From: Rhodospirillales bacterium
GTDB taxonomy: Bacteria; Pseudomonadota; Alphaproteobacteria; UBA8366; Aestuariispiraceae
Assembly: GCA_002696645.1 (NCBI GenBank)
Contig: NZSA01000094.1
Span: forward strand, 26,068-89,022
Direction: 5' to 3'
DNA length: 62,955 bases
The notes beneath the pieces were generated by a model. It was not told the origin of the DNA. It saw only the letters and a program-made list of their open reading frames with translations, and ran no database searches. The first letter of the stretch is position 1. Each line of letters opens with the position of its first letter. Both the position numbers and the translations under genes were made by a program. This document shows, one piece after another, positions 1 to 12,068 of this stretch.

Positions 1-50
1 CGCGATTGATGCGTGTGGCCCTGGATACCCGCCTGCGCGGGCATGACGGG
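1..50. repeat. Dispersed intergenic repeat fragment (family D)
   Basis: The left edge of the window carries the stretch CTGGATACCCGCCTGCGCGG and its flanks. Related copies occur at about 10511-10562 and 10736-10790. It lies downstream of the minus-strand PPOX gene, and no gene is visible in positions 1-123. The left boundary is cut by the window edge. Confidence 0.5.
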
Positions 51-123
51 GTGGGCAACCGGGGCGGCCACGGTGACAGAGGGGGGATTGGCCGGGAAGG
101 TTGCCTTCTGGATAATCCAGGTC

Positions 124-747
124 TCAGTAAATTTCCTGCTTCATGCGTTCTGGATAGTCGTTGTCATAGGTTTTACCGTCGAATGTGCCTTTGCTGAGTG
201 TGCTGAGAATCTGTCCTGCGGAGGGCAGGGCGTTGCGGTCCAGCCGTGTGTCCGGATTCCACAGCTGGGATCGCGCCAGGGCCTTCTGGCATTGGAAATA
301 GACACGATCAACCTGCACCTGAAGCACACTGCGAGGCGGCTTTCCCTGCATGATGAAACGATCCAGCAAGTCAGGATCGACGCTGATTGTGGCGCGGCCA
401 TTGATGCGAAGGGTCTCCCCAATACCTGGGATCAGAAACAGCAGCGAAACTCTTGGGTCGCGGACGATATTGCGCAGGGAATCGATGCGGTTATTGCCAC
501 GTCGGTCCGGGATCAGGACGGTTCGGCTATCCGTGATGTGAACGAATCCGGCGGGGTCGCCCCGGGGGGAGCTGTCCAGACCTTCCGGCCCGACGGTGGA
601 GAGCACAACAAAGGGGGAGGCTTCGATAAAGGCGCGATAGTGATCGGATATATAGTCGATTTCTTTGATCAGGGAGGTTTCTTTGGGAACTCCATACAGC
701 GCTTCCAGATCCTCAACTGTGCTGAGTGTGTGATCGGATGCCGTCAT
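124..747 (-). CDS. PPOX-class (pyridoxamine 5'-phosphate oxidase-like) FMN-binding protein
   Basis: This 207-residue protein has the split-barrel flavin-binding fold. Visible landmarks are the ASPFVVLSTVGPEG strand pair near residue 43, the SPRGDPAGFVHI segment that follows, and the RRGNNRIDSLRNIV motif near residue 85. These match the general pyridoxamine-oxidase-related family whose members are about 200 residues long. The substrate cannot be told from sequence; such proteins are often flavin- or F420-dependent reductases rather than true PdxH. The gene starts 21 bp after the trpE stop and on the same strand, so it is probably the last gene of a ppiD-trpE-PPOX transcript. That position is where trpG is often found in relatives. 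Confidence 0.8.
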   Translation of the reverse strand: MTASDHTLSTVEDLEALYGVPKETSLIKEIDYISDHYRAFIEASPFVVLSTVGPEGLDSSPRGDPAGFVHITDSRTVLIPDRRGNNRIDSLRNIVRDPRVSLLFLIPGIGETLRINGRATISVDPDLLDRFIMQGKPPRSVLQVQVDRVYFQCQKALARSQLWNPDTRLDRNALPSAGQILSTLSKGTFDGKTYDNDYPERMKQEIY

Positions 748-768
748 CTGTTTCTCCTGATTTAAGTG

Positions 769-2277
769 TTAGTTGCGTCCAGAGGCGAAGCGCACGGCCT
801 CCTGCGTGGCGCGCACCAGGGCCTTGGCCTTGTTCACGCATTCCTGATGTTCTGAGGCCGGGTCGCTGTCCGCAACAATGCCAGCCCCGGCCTGAACGAT
901 CATCTTGCCATCCTTGACGACGGCGGTGCGCAGCACGATGCAAGTATCCATGGACCCGTCGGCCCCGAAATAGCCGATGCAACCGGCATAGATGCCCCGG
1001 CGATCCGGTTCCAGTTCCTCAATGATCTGCATGGCGCGCACCTTGGGCGCACCTGATACTGTGCCAGCGGGAAACCCCGCCATCAGTGCGGTCAGGGCGT
1101 CCACGCCGTCTTTTATCTGGCCTTCCACGTTCGAGACGATGTGCATGACATGGCTGTAGCGTTCGACAATGAATTTGTCTGTGACATCAATGGTGCCGAT
1201 CTTGCTGACCCGCCCAACATCATTGCGGCCCAGATCCAGCAGCATCAGATGTTCAGCGCATTCCTTGGGGTCGCCCAGCAGGTCCTGTTCCATTCGTTGA
1301 TCTTCTGCGCGGTCCGCGCCCCGGGGGCGTGTTCCTGCAATGGGGCGGATCGTAACCTTGCCATCGCGCAGACGGACCAGAATTTCAGGGCTGGACCCGA
1401 CAATCGCAAACCGTCGAAAGGCCATGAAAAACAGGAAGGGGGATGGATTCGTGCGCCGCAGCGCGCGATACAGCGAAAAGGGTGGCAGGTCGAACGGCAT
1501 TTCAAACCGCTGTGACAGCACGACCTGAAAAATATCGCCGGCCAGGATATATTCCTTCGCCTTGGCGACCATGGCCTGATAGGCCTGTGGCGTCATATTC
1601 GCGACGGGCTCAATCCCCGCATCCTGAGCAGATCGCCCAGCCGTGGCATAGGGCAGGGGGCGTTCCAGGCTGTCGCGCATTTCTGACAGGCGTTCCAGGG
1701 CTTTTTCATACGCCGCACCGGCCCCAATTTCCGGGTCCGGGCGAACCGGCGTCACAAAGGTGACGATGTCTTCGATACTGTCAAAGACTGCAACCAGGGT
1801 CGGTCGGATGAAAATGCCGTCTGGCACCTCCAGTACGTCCTTATTTTCATCGGGGAAGGGCTCCACCAGGCGCACACAGTCATATCCCATATAGCCCACC
1901 AACCCGGCCGCCATTGGGGGCAGCGAGTCGGGCATCTCCATCTCGCATTCCTTATGCAGGGAACGCAGCGAGTCGAGGGTGGGCAGAGAATGCGCCTCAA
2001 ACGCATCGGGATCAATCAGGGCACGTCGATTGACCTGGGCCTTATCGCCAAAGCAACGCCAGATCAGGTCCGGCTTCATCCCGACAAAGGAATACCGCCC
2101 GCGAATGGCGCCCCCTTCGACGGATTCGAACAGGAAGGCGTCGGCGCGTCCATCGGCCAGCTTCATATAGGCAGAAACAGGCGTCTCTAGGTCTGCGACC
2201 AATCTGGTATAAACGACCTGTGGCTTCCCTGCTTCATAGAGCCGCTTGAAACTCTCTATATCGGGAAAGCATTCCAT
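769..2277 (-). CDS. trpE: Anthranilate synthase component I
   Basis: TrpE makes anthranilate from chorismate, using ammonia delivered by the TrpG glutaminase; this is the first committed step of tryptophan synthesis. The 502-residue length is normal. The N-terminal domain carries the tryptophan-binding region, including LLESVEGG-like FLFESVEGG near residue 48. The C-terminal chorismate-binding domain shows PIAGTRPRG, LLDLGRNDVGRVS, PAGTVSGAPKVRAMQII and IVQAGAGIVADSDP. The ATG lies 2 bp after the ppiD stop, so translation is probably coupled to ppiD. No trpG, trpD or trpC follows within the window; the next gene is a flavoprotein, so the glutaminase partner must be encoded elsewhere. No Trp leader peptide is visible, as expected for a gene inside an operon. 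Confidence 0.96.
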   Translation of the reverse strand: MECFPDIESFKRLYEAGKPQVVYTRLVADLETPVSAYMKLADGRADAFLFESVEGGAIRGRYSFVGMKPDLIWRCFGDKAQVNRRALIDPDAFEAHSLPTLDSLRSLHKECEMEMPDSLPPMAAGLVGYMGYDCVRLVEPFPDENKDVLEVPDGIFIRPTLVAVFDSIEDIVTFVTPVRPDPEIGAGAAYEKALERLSEMRDSLERPLPYATAGRSAQDAGIEPVANMTPQAYQAMVAKAKEYILAGDIFQVVLSQRFEMPFDLPPFSLYRALRRTNPSPFLFFMAFRRFAIVGSSPEILVRLRDGKVTIRPIAGTRPRGADRAEDQRMEQDLLGDPKECAEHLMLLDLGRNDVGRVSKIGTIDVTDKFIVERYSHVMHIVSNVEGQIKDGVDALTALMAGFPAGTVSGAPKVRAMQIIEELEPDRRGIYAGCIGYFGADGSMDTCIVLRTAVVKDGKMIVQAGAGIVADSDPASEHQECVNKAKALVRATQEAVRFASGRN

Positions 2278-2279
2278 GA

Positions 2280-4172
2280 TCAGCGATACACTCTGTCGAT
2301 GACTTCGGGGTAGGTTGTTGTCTCAATTTCCTTTTGCAGGGCGACCCCTAACTGTTCGACTAGATCATTAGACATGCCAACAGCCAGCGCATCGGAAATG
2401 TTCTTGCGGAAATCACCGTCGACCGCTGCCTCGGCGGGGGTGATCTTGGTCAGGCGCGCGATGACGAAGGCATCATCCTGCACGCCATATGCAGCCTTAC
2501 CAGTGTCCAGCCCGAACAATTCACTGGCCAAGGCATCTGGAATGCGCGCACCGCCCGCAGCTTGCCCATTGCGGGCAAAGTTTTCGATGGTGTTTACCTC
2601 GGCGTTATTGCTGGCTGCAATCATGGCAACATCACCGGCTTCACCCAATTGCGCGGCCAAGGTCTGGGCGCGCAATTCTGCGGCCTGATAGCGGGCGTCT
2701 TTCATCCATGCGGCTTTGACCTCGTCCCGCACAGAGGGAAAATCCGGAATTGCCGCCGGGGTGATGTTGTCCACGCGCAGCATGAACATGGCGTTGGATT
2801 CTGTGGTTTCCAGGAAACCGACATCACCGGCTTTCAGGTCGTCGGCGAATGCTTTCTGCAAGAAGGTCAATCCTGCGGGAAGGTCGGCGAGGGGAGTGCC
2901 GTCGGGGCCCCGACCCTGGGCATCAACCGCATCGATTTTTTTAGCCTCAATTCCAATTGAAGCCCCGGCTTCTTCCAGTGTCATGCCCTGCGCAAAGGCG
3001 TCTTCCAGCTTCTTGCCATAATCGAACACTTCATCATAGGCGCGGTCCAGGGCGAGGTCGCGGGTGATTTGATCGCGTACTTCATCCAATGTGGGCTCGC
3101 TGCCTTCCTGGATGGTGTTGACGATGGCAACGGACCATCCGAAAGCCCCTTCGAAAGCACTGGTTACGCCGGGTGCTTCCAGAGAGAAAGTCGCCTCAGC
3201 AAGCGCGTCATTGGGAATGCCCTGGCGGCTGAATTGGCCCAATTCAATAAGTTGTAGGCCCATTTCTGCGATCTTGTCCTTCAACTCTTCCACAGGGACG
3301 GCTGCTAAGGTTTCGGAGGCCGCTTTCGCATCTTCTTCAGAGTTAAACAAAATCTGGCTGATATCGCGTTGTTCCGGCTGACCTAATTCACCAAGGCGGG
3401 CTTCATAGGATGCCTGAATATCATCCTCTGATACATCAATTGTGCCGGCAATCGCTTCCGGAGAGATCAGAACATAGGTCATGCCGCGCAATTCAGGACG
3501 GCGGAAATCTTCCTTCCGTTCGTCATAGAAAGCTTGCAGTGCGGTATCATCCGGTTCGGATGGCGCATCCACTGATGCGATGGGAAGGGTTAAGTATTCA
3601 GCGGACCGGCGTTCCCCAAAGAAATGATAGATGCGATCAACCAGGGCTTCGGGGGCTGCGCTGCCGGCGGTGACCGCGCCCAGCAGTTGTGACCGTGCAA
3701 TTTCGTGGCGGACCAGTTCAACCATCCCAGGTTCTGTCAGGCCATTCTGTTGCAGCGCTGTTTCAAAGCGCAGGCGGTCGAACTTGCCATCACTGCCCTG
3801 GAATGTCGGGCGGGTTTGGATCTCAGTGCGCACCATATCATCGCTGGCCGTTAAATCTTTACGATCGGCCTCTGCCTCATAAAGCGTGCGCAAGGTCATG
3901 TTCTGCAGGACATTGTTGGCAAGATTTAACTGGCGGGCAACATCGCTGTCGATTGAATCGAGGCGTTGAGTCTGAAGGAAACGCTGATAGGCGATGTAGA
4001 ATTCCTGGAAACTGATGTCACGGTCGCCGACTTTTGCCACCGTATCCCCATTGGCGCTGTTGCCCAGTCCTTCATAGGACGACACGCCCCAGCCCAGAAA
4101 GCTCAGAACCAGGAGGCCTAGAATAGCCTTGGCAATCCAAGAGCCGGTGGATGCGCGCATCTTTTGTAACAT
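2280..4172 (-). CDS. ppiD: Periplasmic parvulin-type peptidyl-prolyl isomerase, PpiD/SurA_N family
   Basis: This is a 630-residue membrane-anchored chaperone. A single transmembrane anchor lies at about residues 16-34, after the typical MLQKMR start. The SurA_N-like chaperone region follows, with the VAKVGDRDISFQEFY motif near residue 45. The parvulin domain lies at roughly 265-365, with the RDISQILFN and FGWSVAIV strands. The family acts on newly secreted outer-membrane proteins near the Sec exit. ppiD directly upstream of trpE is a recurring alphaproteobacterial arrangement. It is divergent from tpiA across a 258-bp gap that should hold both promoters. Catalytic parvulin residues are poorly conserved, as in many PpiD proteins, so isomerase activity is uncertain. 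Confidence 0.92.
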   Translation of the reverse strand: MLQKMRASTGSWIAKAILGLLVLSFLGWGVSSYEGLGNSANGDTVAKVGDRDISFQEFYIAYQRFLQTQRLDSIDSDVARQLNLANNVLQNMTLRTLYEAEADRKDLTASDDMVRTEIQTRPTFQGSDGKFDRLRFETALQQNGLTEPGMVELVRHEIARSQLLGAVTAGSAAPEALVDRIYHFFGERRSAEYLTLPIASVDAPSEPDDTALQAFYDERKEDFRRPELRGMTYVLISPEAIAGTIDVSEDDIQASYEARLGELGQPEQRDISQILFNSEEDAKAASETLAAVPVEELKDKIAEMGLQLIELGQFSRQGIPNDALAEATFSLEAPGVTSAFEGAFGWSVAIVNTIQEGSEPTLDEVRDQITRDLALDRAYDEVFDYGKKLEDAFAQGMTLEEAGASIGIEAKKIDAVDAQGRGPDGTPLADLPAGLTFLQKAFADDLKAGDVGFLETTESNAMFMLRVDNITPAAIPDFPSVRDEVKAAWMKDARYQAAELRAQTLAAQLGEAGDVAMIAASNNAEVNTIENFARNGQAAGGARIPDALASELFGLDTGKAAYGVQDDAFVIARLTKITPAEAAVDGDFRKNISDALAVGMSNDLVEQLGVALQKEIETTTYPEVIDRVYR

Positions 4173-4430
4173 GATTTCACTCGTCGCAATGGTTTCAGGA
4201 AAGCGGTTCTACCATGGGACAGGTCCCAAATCGAATTCGCCCGGATCATAAGGGGGCGTTTCGACCCCCGCAATCGCAAATGCCAACCCATCTGCCAAGG
4301 AAATTCGCAGTATTTTCCGATACCGTCGCCCTTTTCTGCGGATTGGTTCTACAGATTGGCGTTCTTAGATGGGCGTGGTAAACCCGTGGCGCAAGATATT
4401 CCCATAACCAGCTAAGGATCCTTTAGACCC

Positions 4431-5183
4431 ATGAGCAGACGCCCCCTGATTGCCGGAAACTGGAAAATGAATGGACTGTTAAGCGATGGCACCGCCCTGG
4501 CGCAGGCCGTGGCGCAGGGCGGAAAGGATGCGCCCTGCGATATTCTGATATGCCCCCCAGTAACATTGTTGGGGGCCGTTAAATCGGTTCTGTCCGGTTC
4601 TGCTATTCAACTGGGCGCACAGGATTGCCATTGGCAGGAGAAGGGGGCCCATACCGGCGAGATCTCCCCCCAGATGCTGGTCGATGTTGGATGCAGCCAT
4701 GTCATTCTGGGCCATTCTGAACGCCGTGCCGATCATGGCGAAACCGATTCCCAGGTGGCGCAGAAAGCCAGTGCTGCCCATCAGGCCGGTTTGATCGCGG
4801 TGATCTGTGTTGGCGAAACGGAGGCACAGCGGGATGCGGGTGATACGATGTCGGTGATCTCCGCCCAACTGGATGGATCTGTTCCCCAGTCCGCAACGTC
4901 TGAGAACACGGTCATAGCCTATGAACCGGTTTGGGCCATCGGGACGGGTCGCACCCCAACGGCACAGGAAGCCAATCAGGTGCACGCCCATATTCGCGCC
5001 CATCTGCACGGTCGTTTGGGGGATGCAGGAACAGCGGCCCTGCGCATTCTGTATGGTGGATCCATGAAGCCCGGTAACGCGGCGGACCTGTTGGCGCAGC
5101 CCGATATTGATGGCGGATTAATCGGGGGGGCAGCCCTGAAAGCCGAGGATTTCTTGAGCATCGTTGCTGCGGCAAAGGCGTGA
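4431..5183 (+). CDS. tpiA: Triosephosphate isomerase
   Basis: TpiA interconverts glyceraldehyde-3-phosphate and dihydroxyacetone phosphate in glycolysis. The 250-residue protein shows the N-terminal GNWKMNG motif with the catalytic Lys, the catalytic His in ILGHSERR, the catalytic Glu in [11 protein letters not shown] with its mobile loop 6, and the C-terminal phosphate-binding [11 protein letters not shown]. An AAGGA ribosome binding site precedes the ATG. It is followed by secG and pyrG, an order seen widely in alphaproteobacteria. There are no unusual residues. Confidence 0.97.
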   Translation: MSRRPLIAGNWKMNGLLSDGTALAQAVAQGGKDAPCDILICPPVTLLGAVKSVLSGSAIQLGAQDCHWQEKGAHTGEISPQMLVDVGCSHVILGHSERRADHGETDSQVAQKASAAHQAGLIAVICVGETEAQRDAGDTMSVISAQLDGSVPQSATSENTVIAYEPVWAIGTGRTPTAQEANQVHAHIRAHLHGRLGDAGTAALRILYGGSMKPGNAADLLAQPDIDGGLIGGAALKAEDFLSIVAAAKA

Positions 5184-5305
5184 TCGCAAGGAAAACCACT
5201 TTCGGGCTTTAAATTCAGGCACTGACGCGTTACATACCCCACAATTCAAAGGCATCTGTATATCGGGTGTCGAAACCGAGTTTCTTGAGTGAGGCCTAGA
5301 CCGCG

Positions 5306-5635
5306 ATGGAAAATATCATTCTGATCGTTCACCTGTTGATTGCCATTGCATTGATTGGCGTCATTTTGCTGCAACGCTCCGAAGGCGGCGCGTTGGGCAT
5401 GGGCGGTGGTTCCGGCGGTGGTGGCGGTGGCATGTTCTCTGCCCGTGGGGCGGCAAATGCCCTGACCCGGACAACGGCCATTCTGGCAGCCTGCTTTATT
5501 GCAACCAGCCTGACATTGGCGATTTTGGCGGGCGGCCACAAGAACACCGAATCGATTTTCGATTCGGCCCCTGCTGAAACCACAGCACCGGCCCCCGTCG
5601 ATGATGGAACGCCTGTCGTCCCCACATCGGAGTGA
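5306..5635 (+). CDS. secG: Preprotein translocase subunit SecG
   Basis: SecG is the small membrane subunit of the SecYEG protein-export channel. The 109-residue protein has transmembrane helix 1 at residues 2-21, the conserved LLQRSEGGALGMGGGSGGG cytoplasmic loop, helix 2 near residues 58-78, and a short acidic tail rich in Ala and Pro. Length and topology are typical. It lies between tpiA and pyrG, followed by a stem-loop at 5661-5684. Confidence 0.95.
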   Translation: MENIILIVHLLIAIALIGVILLQRSEGGALGMGGGSGGGGGGMFSARGAANALTRTTAILAACFIATSLTLAILAGGHKNTESIFDSAPAETTAPAPVDDGTPVVPTSE

Positions 5636-5660
5636 TCGGTAAAAATACAATGATATCAAG

Positions 5661-5690
5661 GAAGGCGGCGCAATTGCCGCCTTCTTCTTT
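5661..5690 (+). terminator. Probable stem-loop terminator after secG
   Basis: A perfect 9-bp inverted repeat, GAAGGCGGC and GCCGCCTTC, with a 6-nt loop is followed by the pyrimidine-rich TTCTTT. The uridine run is interrupted, so termination may be partial and some read-through into pyrG is likely. Confidence 0.6.
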
Positions 5691-5751
5691 GGGTCGGATT
5701 TCGCATCCGTGCGGATCAGGCTTGTCAGACGAAAGCCAAAGGATACAGTGA

Positions 5752-7398
<1,647 letters not shown>

Positions 7399-7429
7399 TC
7401 GCAGCCCCGTCTTATCAAGGATCGTTCAG

Positions 7430-8269
7430 ATGCAGCAGCATACCGTCACGCTTGGCCAGATCGAAATTGCCAATCACAAGCCGTTCGTGCTGATCGCCGG
7501 GCCCTGTCAGATGGAAAGCCGCGATCATGCGATGGATATGAGCGGCCAACTGAAAGAAATCTGTGACGGTCTTGGGATTTCCCTGATCTATAAGACCAGC
7601 TATGACAAGGCGAACCGCACCTCCCTGAAGGGTCAGCGCGGCATGGGTCTGGATAAGGCGCTGGCGGTGTTTCAGGAAGTCAAAGACACCTATAAAATTC
7701 CCGTGCTGACCGATGTTCATGAGCGGGATCATTGTGCGGTCGTAGCCGATGTCGTCGATGTCCTGCAAATCCCAGCCTTCCTGTGCCGCCAGACCGATCT
7801 GCTGATCGCGGCGGCGCAAACCGGGCGGGTGGTGAATGTGAAAAAAGGTCAGTTCCTGGCCCCCTGGGATATGAAAAATGTCGTCGCCAAACTGGTCGAC
7901 AGCGGCAATTCCAATGTTCTGGTGACCGAACGCGGCGCAAGTTTTGGCTATAACACGCTGGTCACCGATTTCCGCAGCCTGCCGACAATGGCGCAACAGA
8001 CCGGTATGCCCGTTGTCTTTGACGCCACCCATTCGGTGCAACAGCCAGGCGGGCAGGGCACGTCCAGCGGCGGCCAGCGCGAATTTGTGCCGGTCCTGGC
8101 CCGTGCGGCGGTGGCCGTGGGCGTAGCGGCCCTGTTCATGGAGACCCATCAGGACCCGGACAATGCGCCGTCCGATGGCCCAAACATGGTGCCCATCGAC
8201 CAGATGGCAGATTTGCTGCTGACCCTGCAGAATTACGACCGGATTACCAAAGCCACTCTGTCGGCGTAA
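7430..8269 (+). CDS. kdsA: 3-deoxy-8-phosphooctulonate synthase
   Basis: KdsA condenses phosphoenolpyruvate with arabinose-5-phosphate to make KDO-8-phosphate for lipopolysaccharide. The 279-residue protein has the hallmark [10 protein letters not shown] near residue 22, the [12 protein letters not shown] substrate loop, the [10 protein letters not shown] segment and [13 protein letters not shown]. The metal-dependent and metal-independent classes cannot be separated here with certainty. Lipopolysaccharide synthesis is implied. The next gene starts 4 bp downstream. Confidence 0.96.
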   Translation: MQQHTVTLGQIEIANHKPFVLIAGPCQMESRDHAMDMSGQLKEICDGLGISLIYKTSYDKANRTSLKGQRGMGLDKALAVFQEVKDTYKIPVLTDVHERDHCAVVADVVDVLQIPAFLCRQTDLLIAAAQTGRVVNVKKGQFLAPWDMKNVVAKLVDSGNSNVLVTERGASFGYNTLVTDFRSLPTMAQQTGMPVVFDATHSVQQPGGQGTSSGGQREFVPVLARAAVAVGVAALFMETHQDPDNAPSDGPNMVPIDQMADLLLTLQNYDRITKATLSA

Positions 8270-8273
8270 TCCG

Positions 8274-9032
8274 ATGGGGGATGTTTCGCTGGAAACTCTT
8301 GTCCCTATTCTGGCGATTTACCTGCTTGCTGGATTTTCCAAAGGGATTGTCGGGCTTGGCCTGCCAACCATCGGGATCGCTTTGGCGACGATATTCGTCG
8401 GACTGGACACGGCCCTGGCCTATGCCACACTGCCGGTTGTTTTGACCAATTTGTATCAGGCGCTGGTGGGGGGGCATTTCACGCAAGTTTGGCGTCGCAC
8501 ATGGCCGCTTATGGTGATTGCATCCCTCTTCACCGCTTTGGCGACAGGATTGTTCACCCTGGTCGATCAGAATGTTCTGACGATCTTTCTGGGCACAATT
8601 CTGATCGTGTATTCAGCCCTGACCCTGAAGACGATCACGCTGTCGCCGCCGGGGCGTCATGATGTCTGGATTTCACCGATCATAGGCGCGGTGACCGGGA
8701 TTGTGACCGGGATAACCGGGTCTTCCGTCGTGCCGGGTGTTCTGTATCTGCAATCCCTGAACTTACCGCGGGATGCCTTTGTTCAGTCGCTGGGTATCCT
8801 GTTCACGGTCACCTATATCGGCCTGATCATCGGTCTTGGTCACCATGATATCCTGACAAGCAAGGTCGTCGGTGTCTCTGCTATCGCCATCATCCCCGCC
8901 CTTATCGGAATGACGCTTGGGATGCGGATCCGGCGGCGCATTCCGGAAGAACAGTTTCGCACGGTCTTCCTGTTGGTCATTCTGCTGCTTGGCGTCTATC
9001 TGTTCTTGCGTTCCTTATGGCGCTTTTTGTAA
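8274..9032 (+). CDS. TSUP-family (TauE/SafE) membrane transporter
   Basis: A 252-residue polytopic protein with about seven to eight hydrophobic segments and the family's paired repeats. The first half contains LLAGFSKGIVGLGLPTIG, and the second half GAVTGIVTGITGSSVVPGV. Family members are proposed exporters or importers of sulfite, sulfoacetate or related organic anions. No sulfur genes are nearby, so the substrate is unknown. It begins 4 bp after kdsA and is probably read through from it. Confidence 0.85.
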   Translation: MGDVSLETLVPILAIYLLAGFSKGIVGLGLPTIGIALATIFVGLDTALAYATLPVVLTNLYQALVGGHFTQVWRRTWPLMVIASLFTALATGLFTLVDQNVLTIFLGTILIVYSALTLKTITLSPPGRHDVWISPIIGAVTGIVTGITGSSVVPGVLYLQSLNLPRDAFVQSLGILFTVTYIGLIIGLGHHDILTSKVVGVSAIAIIPALIGMTLGMRIRRRIPEEQFRTVFLLVILLLGVYLFLRSLWRFL

Positions 9033-9088
9033 CCACAGCCCGGCGATTGCCCCAGATAAGTTTGGGCGCTATAAGTCGCGCGACTTAA

Positions 9089-10387
<1,299 letters not shown>

Positions 10388-10580
10388 TCTGTAAATATAC
10401 CGTCTGCGGCCCCTTTTTCAGGATAACCGCAAAGGGCGCAGAGAAGGCGCGAAGGACGCTGAGACGCCACTCTTTTCGTCACCCCGGACGTGATCCGGGG
10501 TCCAGGGCGGTAAGCGCGATTGATGTTTGTGGCTCTGGATACCCACCTACGCGGGAGAGACGGGGATATGAGTTACATTC

Positions 10581-10683
10581 TCATCCTGAGGAGGCGCGAT
10601 AGCGCCGTCTCGAAGGATGCGCTGTAAGGGAGGTGGTTACAGACAGATCACCCCTCGAGACGCTTCGCTCCTCAGGGTGAGGA
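10581..10683. repeat. Family B palindromic repeat, copy 1
   Basis: The left arm (10582-10612, containing CCTGAGGAGGCGCGATAGCG) and right arm (10651-10682, containing GAGACGCTTCGCTCCTCAGG) are imperfect reverse complements separated by about 38 bp. Transcribed RNA would fold into a long hairpin. A close copy lies at 10887-10988, and inverted copies lie at 62527-62632 and 62817-62922. Confidence 0.8.
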
Positions 10684-10886
10684 TTCTCTTGACTAAATCA
10701 GCGTCACCCCGGACGTGATCCGGGGTCCAGGGCGGCAGGCGCGATTTATGCGTGTGGCTCAGGGTACCCGCCTGCGCGGGTGTGACGAGATGGTAAAGAT
10801 GAACCGCAAAGAGCGCGGAGGAGGCGCAAAGGGCGCTGAGGGGGTTGTGGGCTATGGCATTCCACTTCTGACCTTAAACACCATTC

Positions 10887-10988
10887 TCATCCTGAGGAGG
10901 CGCGATAGCGCCGTCTCGAAGGATGCGCTGTAAGTCCGTTCTTCCAGCGGGCTCCCCCTTCGAGACGCTGCGCTCCTCAGGGTGAGGG
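10887..10988. repeat. Family B palindromic repeat, copy 2
   Basis: Its left arm matches that of the copy at 10581 through CGTCTCGAAGGATGCGCTGT. The right arm contains CTTCGAGACGCTGCGCTCCT. The central spacer differs from copy 1, so the arms are better conserved than the loop, which suggests that the hairpin itself is maintained. Confidence 0.8.
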
Positions 10989-11381
10989 AGTATTTATCTT
11001 GAAATACCGTCATCCCGGACGTGATCCGGGGTCCAGGGTGGCAGGTGTGATTGTACAGGCGCGCGTTATCTTCCGTCTTAGACTCGCTTTGGTGAGAAGC
11101 AGTCGCTGTTTCGGGATGCAGTTTGGAGAGGGGAGGGGGGATACATATGGGGTATCGACAGGCACCGCCATGTCGGCAATTTTGACCTTTAAGGCGCGGC
11201 ATTTGCTTTTAGCGCCTGATTTTCCGCCATATACCATATCATGACTCACCTACCACTGCTTGAGTTCAGGGGTCCTCTGATAGGCAATATATGCCACTGA
11301 AATAGGTAAAAAATTCCTACTAAGTCATTGAAAATATTGCCCATTGACGCGGACTCGGTTCCGTGATTCAAGGGGTGTGCT

Positions 11382-11702
11382 ATGACTCTATTCGATGAAC
11401 TTCATAGGCGCTTCCGCCATATCGCGTTCCCGGCCTTGGGGGCGTGCGTTCTCGTTTACTTTGCCTATCATACAATCCAGGGGGATCGCGGTCTGTTGTC
11501 CCTGATGCGCGTGTCCAATGAAGTGGAGCGTGCGCAGCATGCCTTGAATAATCTGCGGGAGCAGCGCCTGACCCTGGAGCATCGTGTCGGGCTGTTGGAT
11601 CGGCGCAGTCTGGATCTGGATATGCTGGAAGAACGGATGCGCCTGGACCTGCAAAAAATCCATGAGAATGAAGTCGTCATTTTCCTGACGCCTAACAGCT
11701 AG
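11382..11702 (+). CDS. ftsB: Cell division protein FtsB / septum formation initiator
   Basis: A 106-residue bitopic protein of the DivIC/FtsB family. A short cytoplasmic N-terminus precedes one transmembrane helix at about residues 14-30. A coiled coil with heptad-like leucines then runs from about residue 40 to 80, including EVERAQHALNNLREQRLTLE. FtsB acts with FtsL and FtsQ in the divisome to activate septal wall synthesis. Its position between eno and pdhA is typical of alphaproteobacteria. Function is assigned from architecture and synteny, because FtsB sequences diverge strongly. Confidence 0.85.
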   Translation: MTLFDELHRRFRHIAFPALGACVLVYFAYHTIQGDRGLLSLMRVSNEVERAQHALNNLREQRLTLEHRVGLLDRRSLDLDMLEERMRLDLQKIHENEVVIFLTPNS

Positions 11703-12068
11703 TCATATCGCGCCCAAGCAGTGACCTTGTATATTTGGTGGATGGGGCGTAGCTGTTAAATTCATGACAAATTATTGACCGGGTTTACGTGTGCGTCATG
11801 CTGCACTGCGTCAAAAAAAGTGTGTTTCAATCAATTCAACTTAAATTCAGTTAAGTATCACTTTATTGTGGTAAATCAATTATTTGCCTAGGCTATTGAT
11901 TTGCCCCCTGAAACCAAGTACCGATTCCAATGGATGTTTCGGGCAGGCTTGAAATCAAACGGGTTGCGCCCTTGAAACGAAAAAATTGGTCGGGCTTTCC
12001 GTGTTCATTGACCGGATGGCCCGCCGTAAATTGGATCTCTGTGAGAGACCTGAACGAGGGGACAACCG
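11703..12068 (+). other. 366-bp gap upstream of pdhA
   Basis: No gene is convincing here. An open frame starting at 11930 runs into pdhA and lacks a ribosome binding site. A weak promoter-like pair, TTGTGG at 11866-11871 and TAGGCT at 11889-11894 with a 17-bp spacer, is the best match seen, but it is not strong. The AT-rich stretch 11760-11900 contrasts with the coding DNA around it and probably contains the pdh promoter. Confidence 0.3.

Larger units (their letters stand above)
10427..11041. repeat. Mosaic cluster of dispersed intergenic repeats between eno and ftsB
   Basis: No convincing gene lies in 10388-11381. The sequence is a patchwork of at least four repeat families. Family C (AACCGCAAAGNGCGCNGAG type) occurs at about 10427-10465 and 10801-10842. 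Family A (CCCCGGACGTGATCCGGGG) occurs at about 10477-10510, 10702-10735 and 11008-11040. Family D (GGATACCC-N-CCTNCGCGGG) occurs at about 10511-10562 and 10736-10790. Family B, about 100 bp and palindromic, occurs at 10581-10683 and 10887-10988. The same families recur in reverse orientation at the right end of the window. Bases 11042-11381 show nothing recognisable. Confidence 0.85.

Noticed and set aside
10715..10933. Open frame of 72 codons in the repeat cluster
   Set aside because: It runs through family A, C, D and B repeats, has no ribosome binding site and would be repeated wherever the repeats occur.
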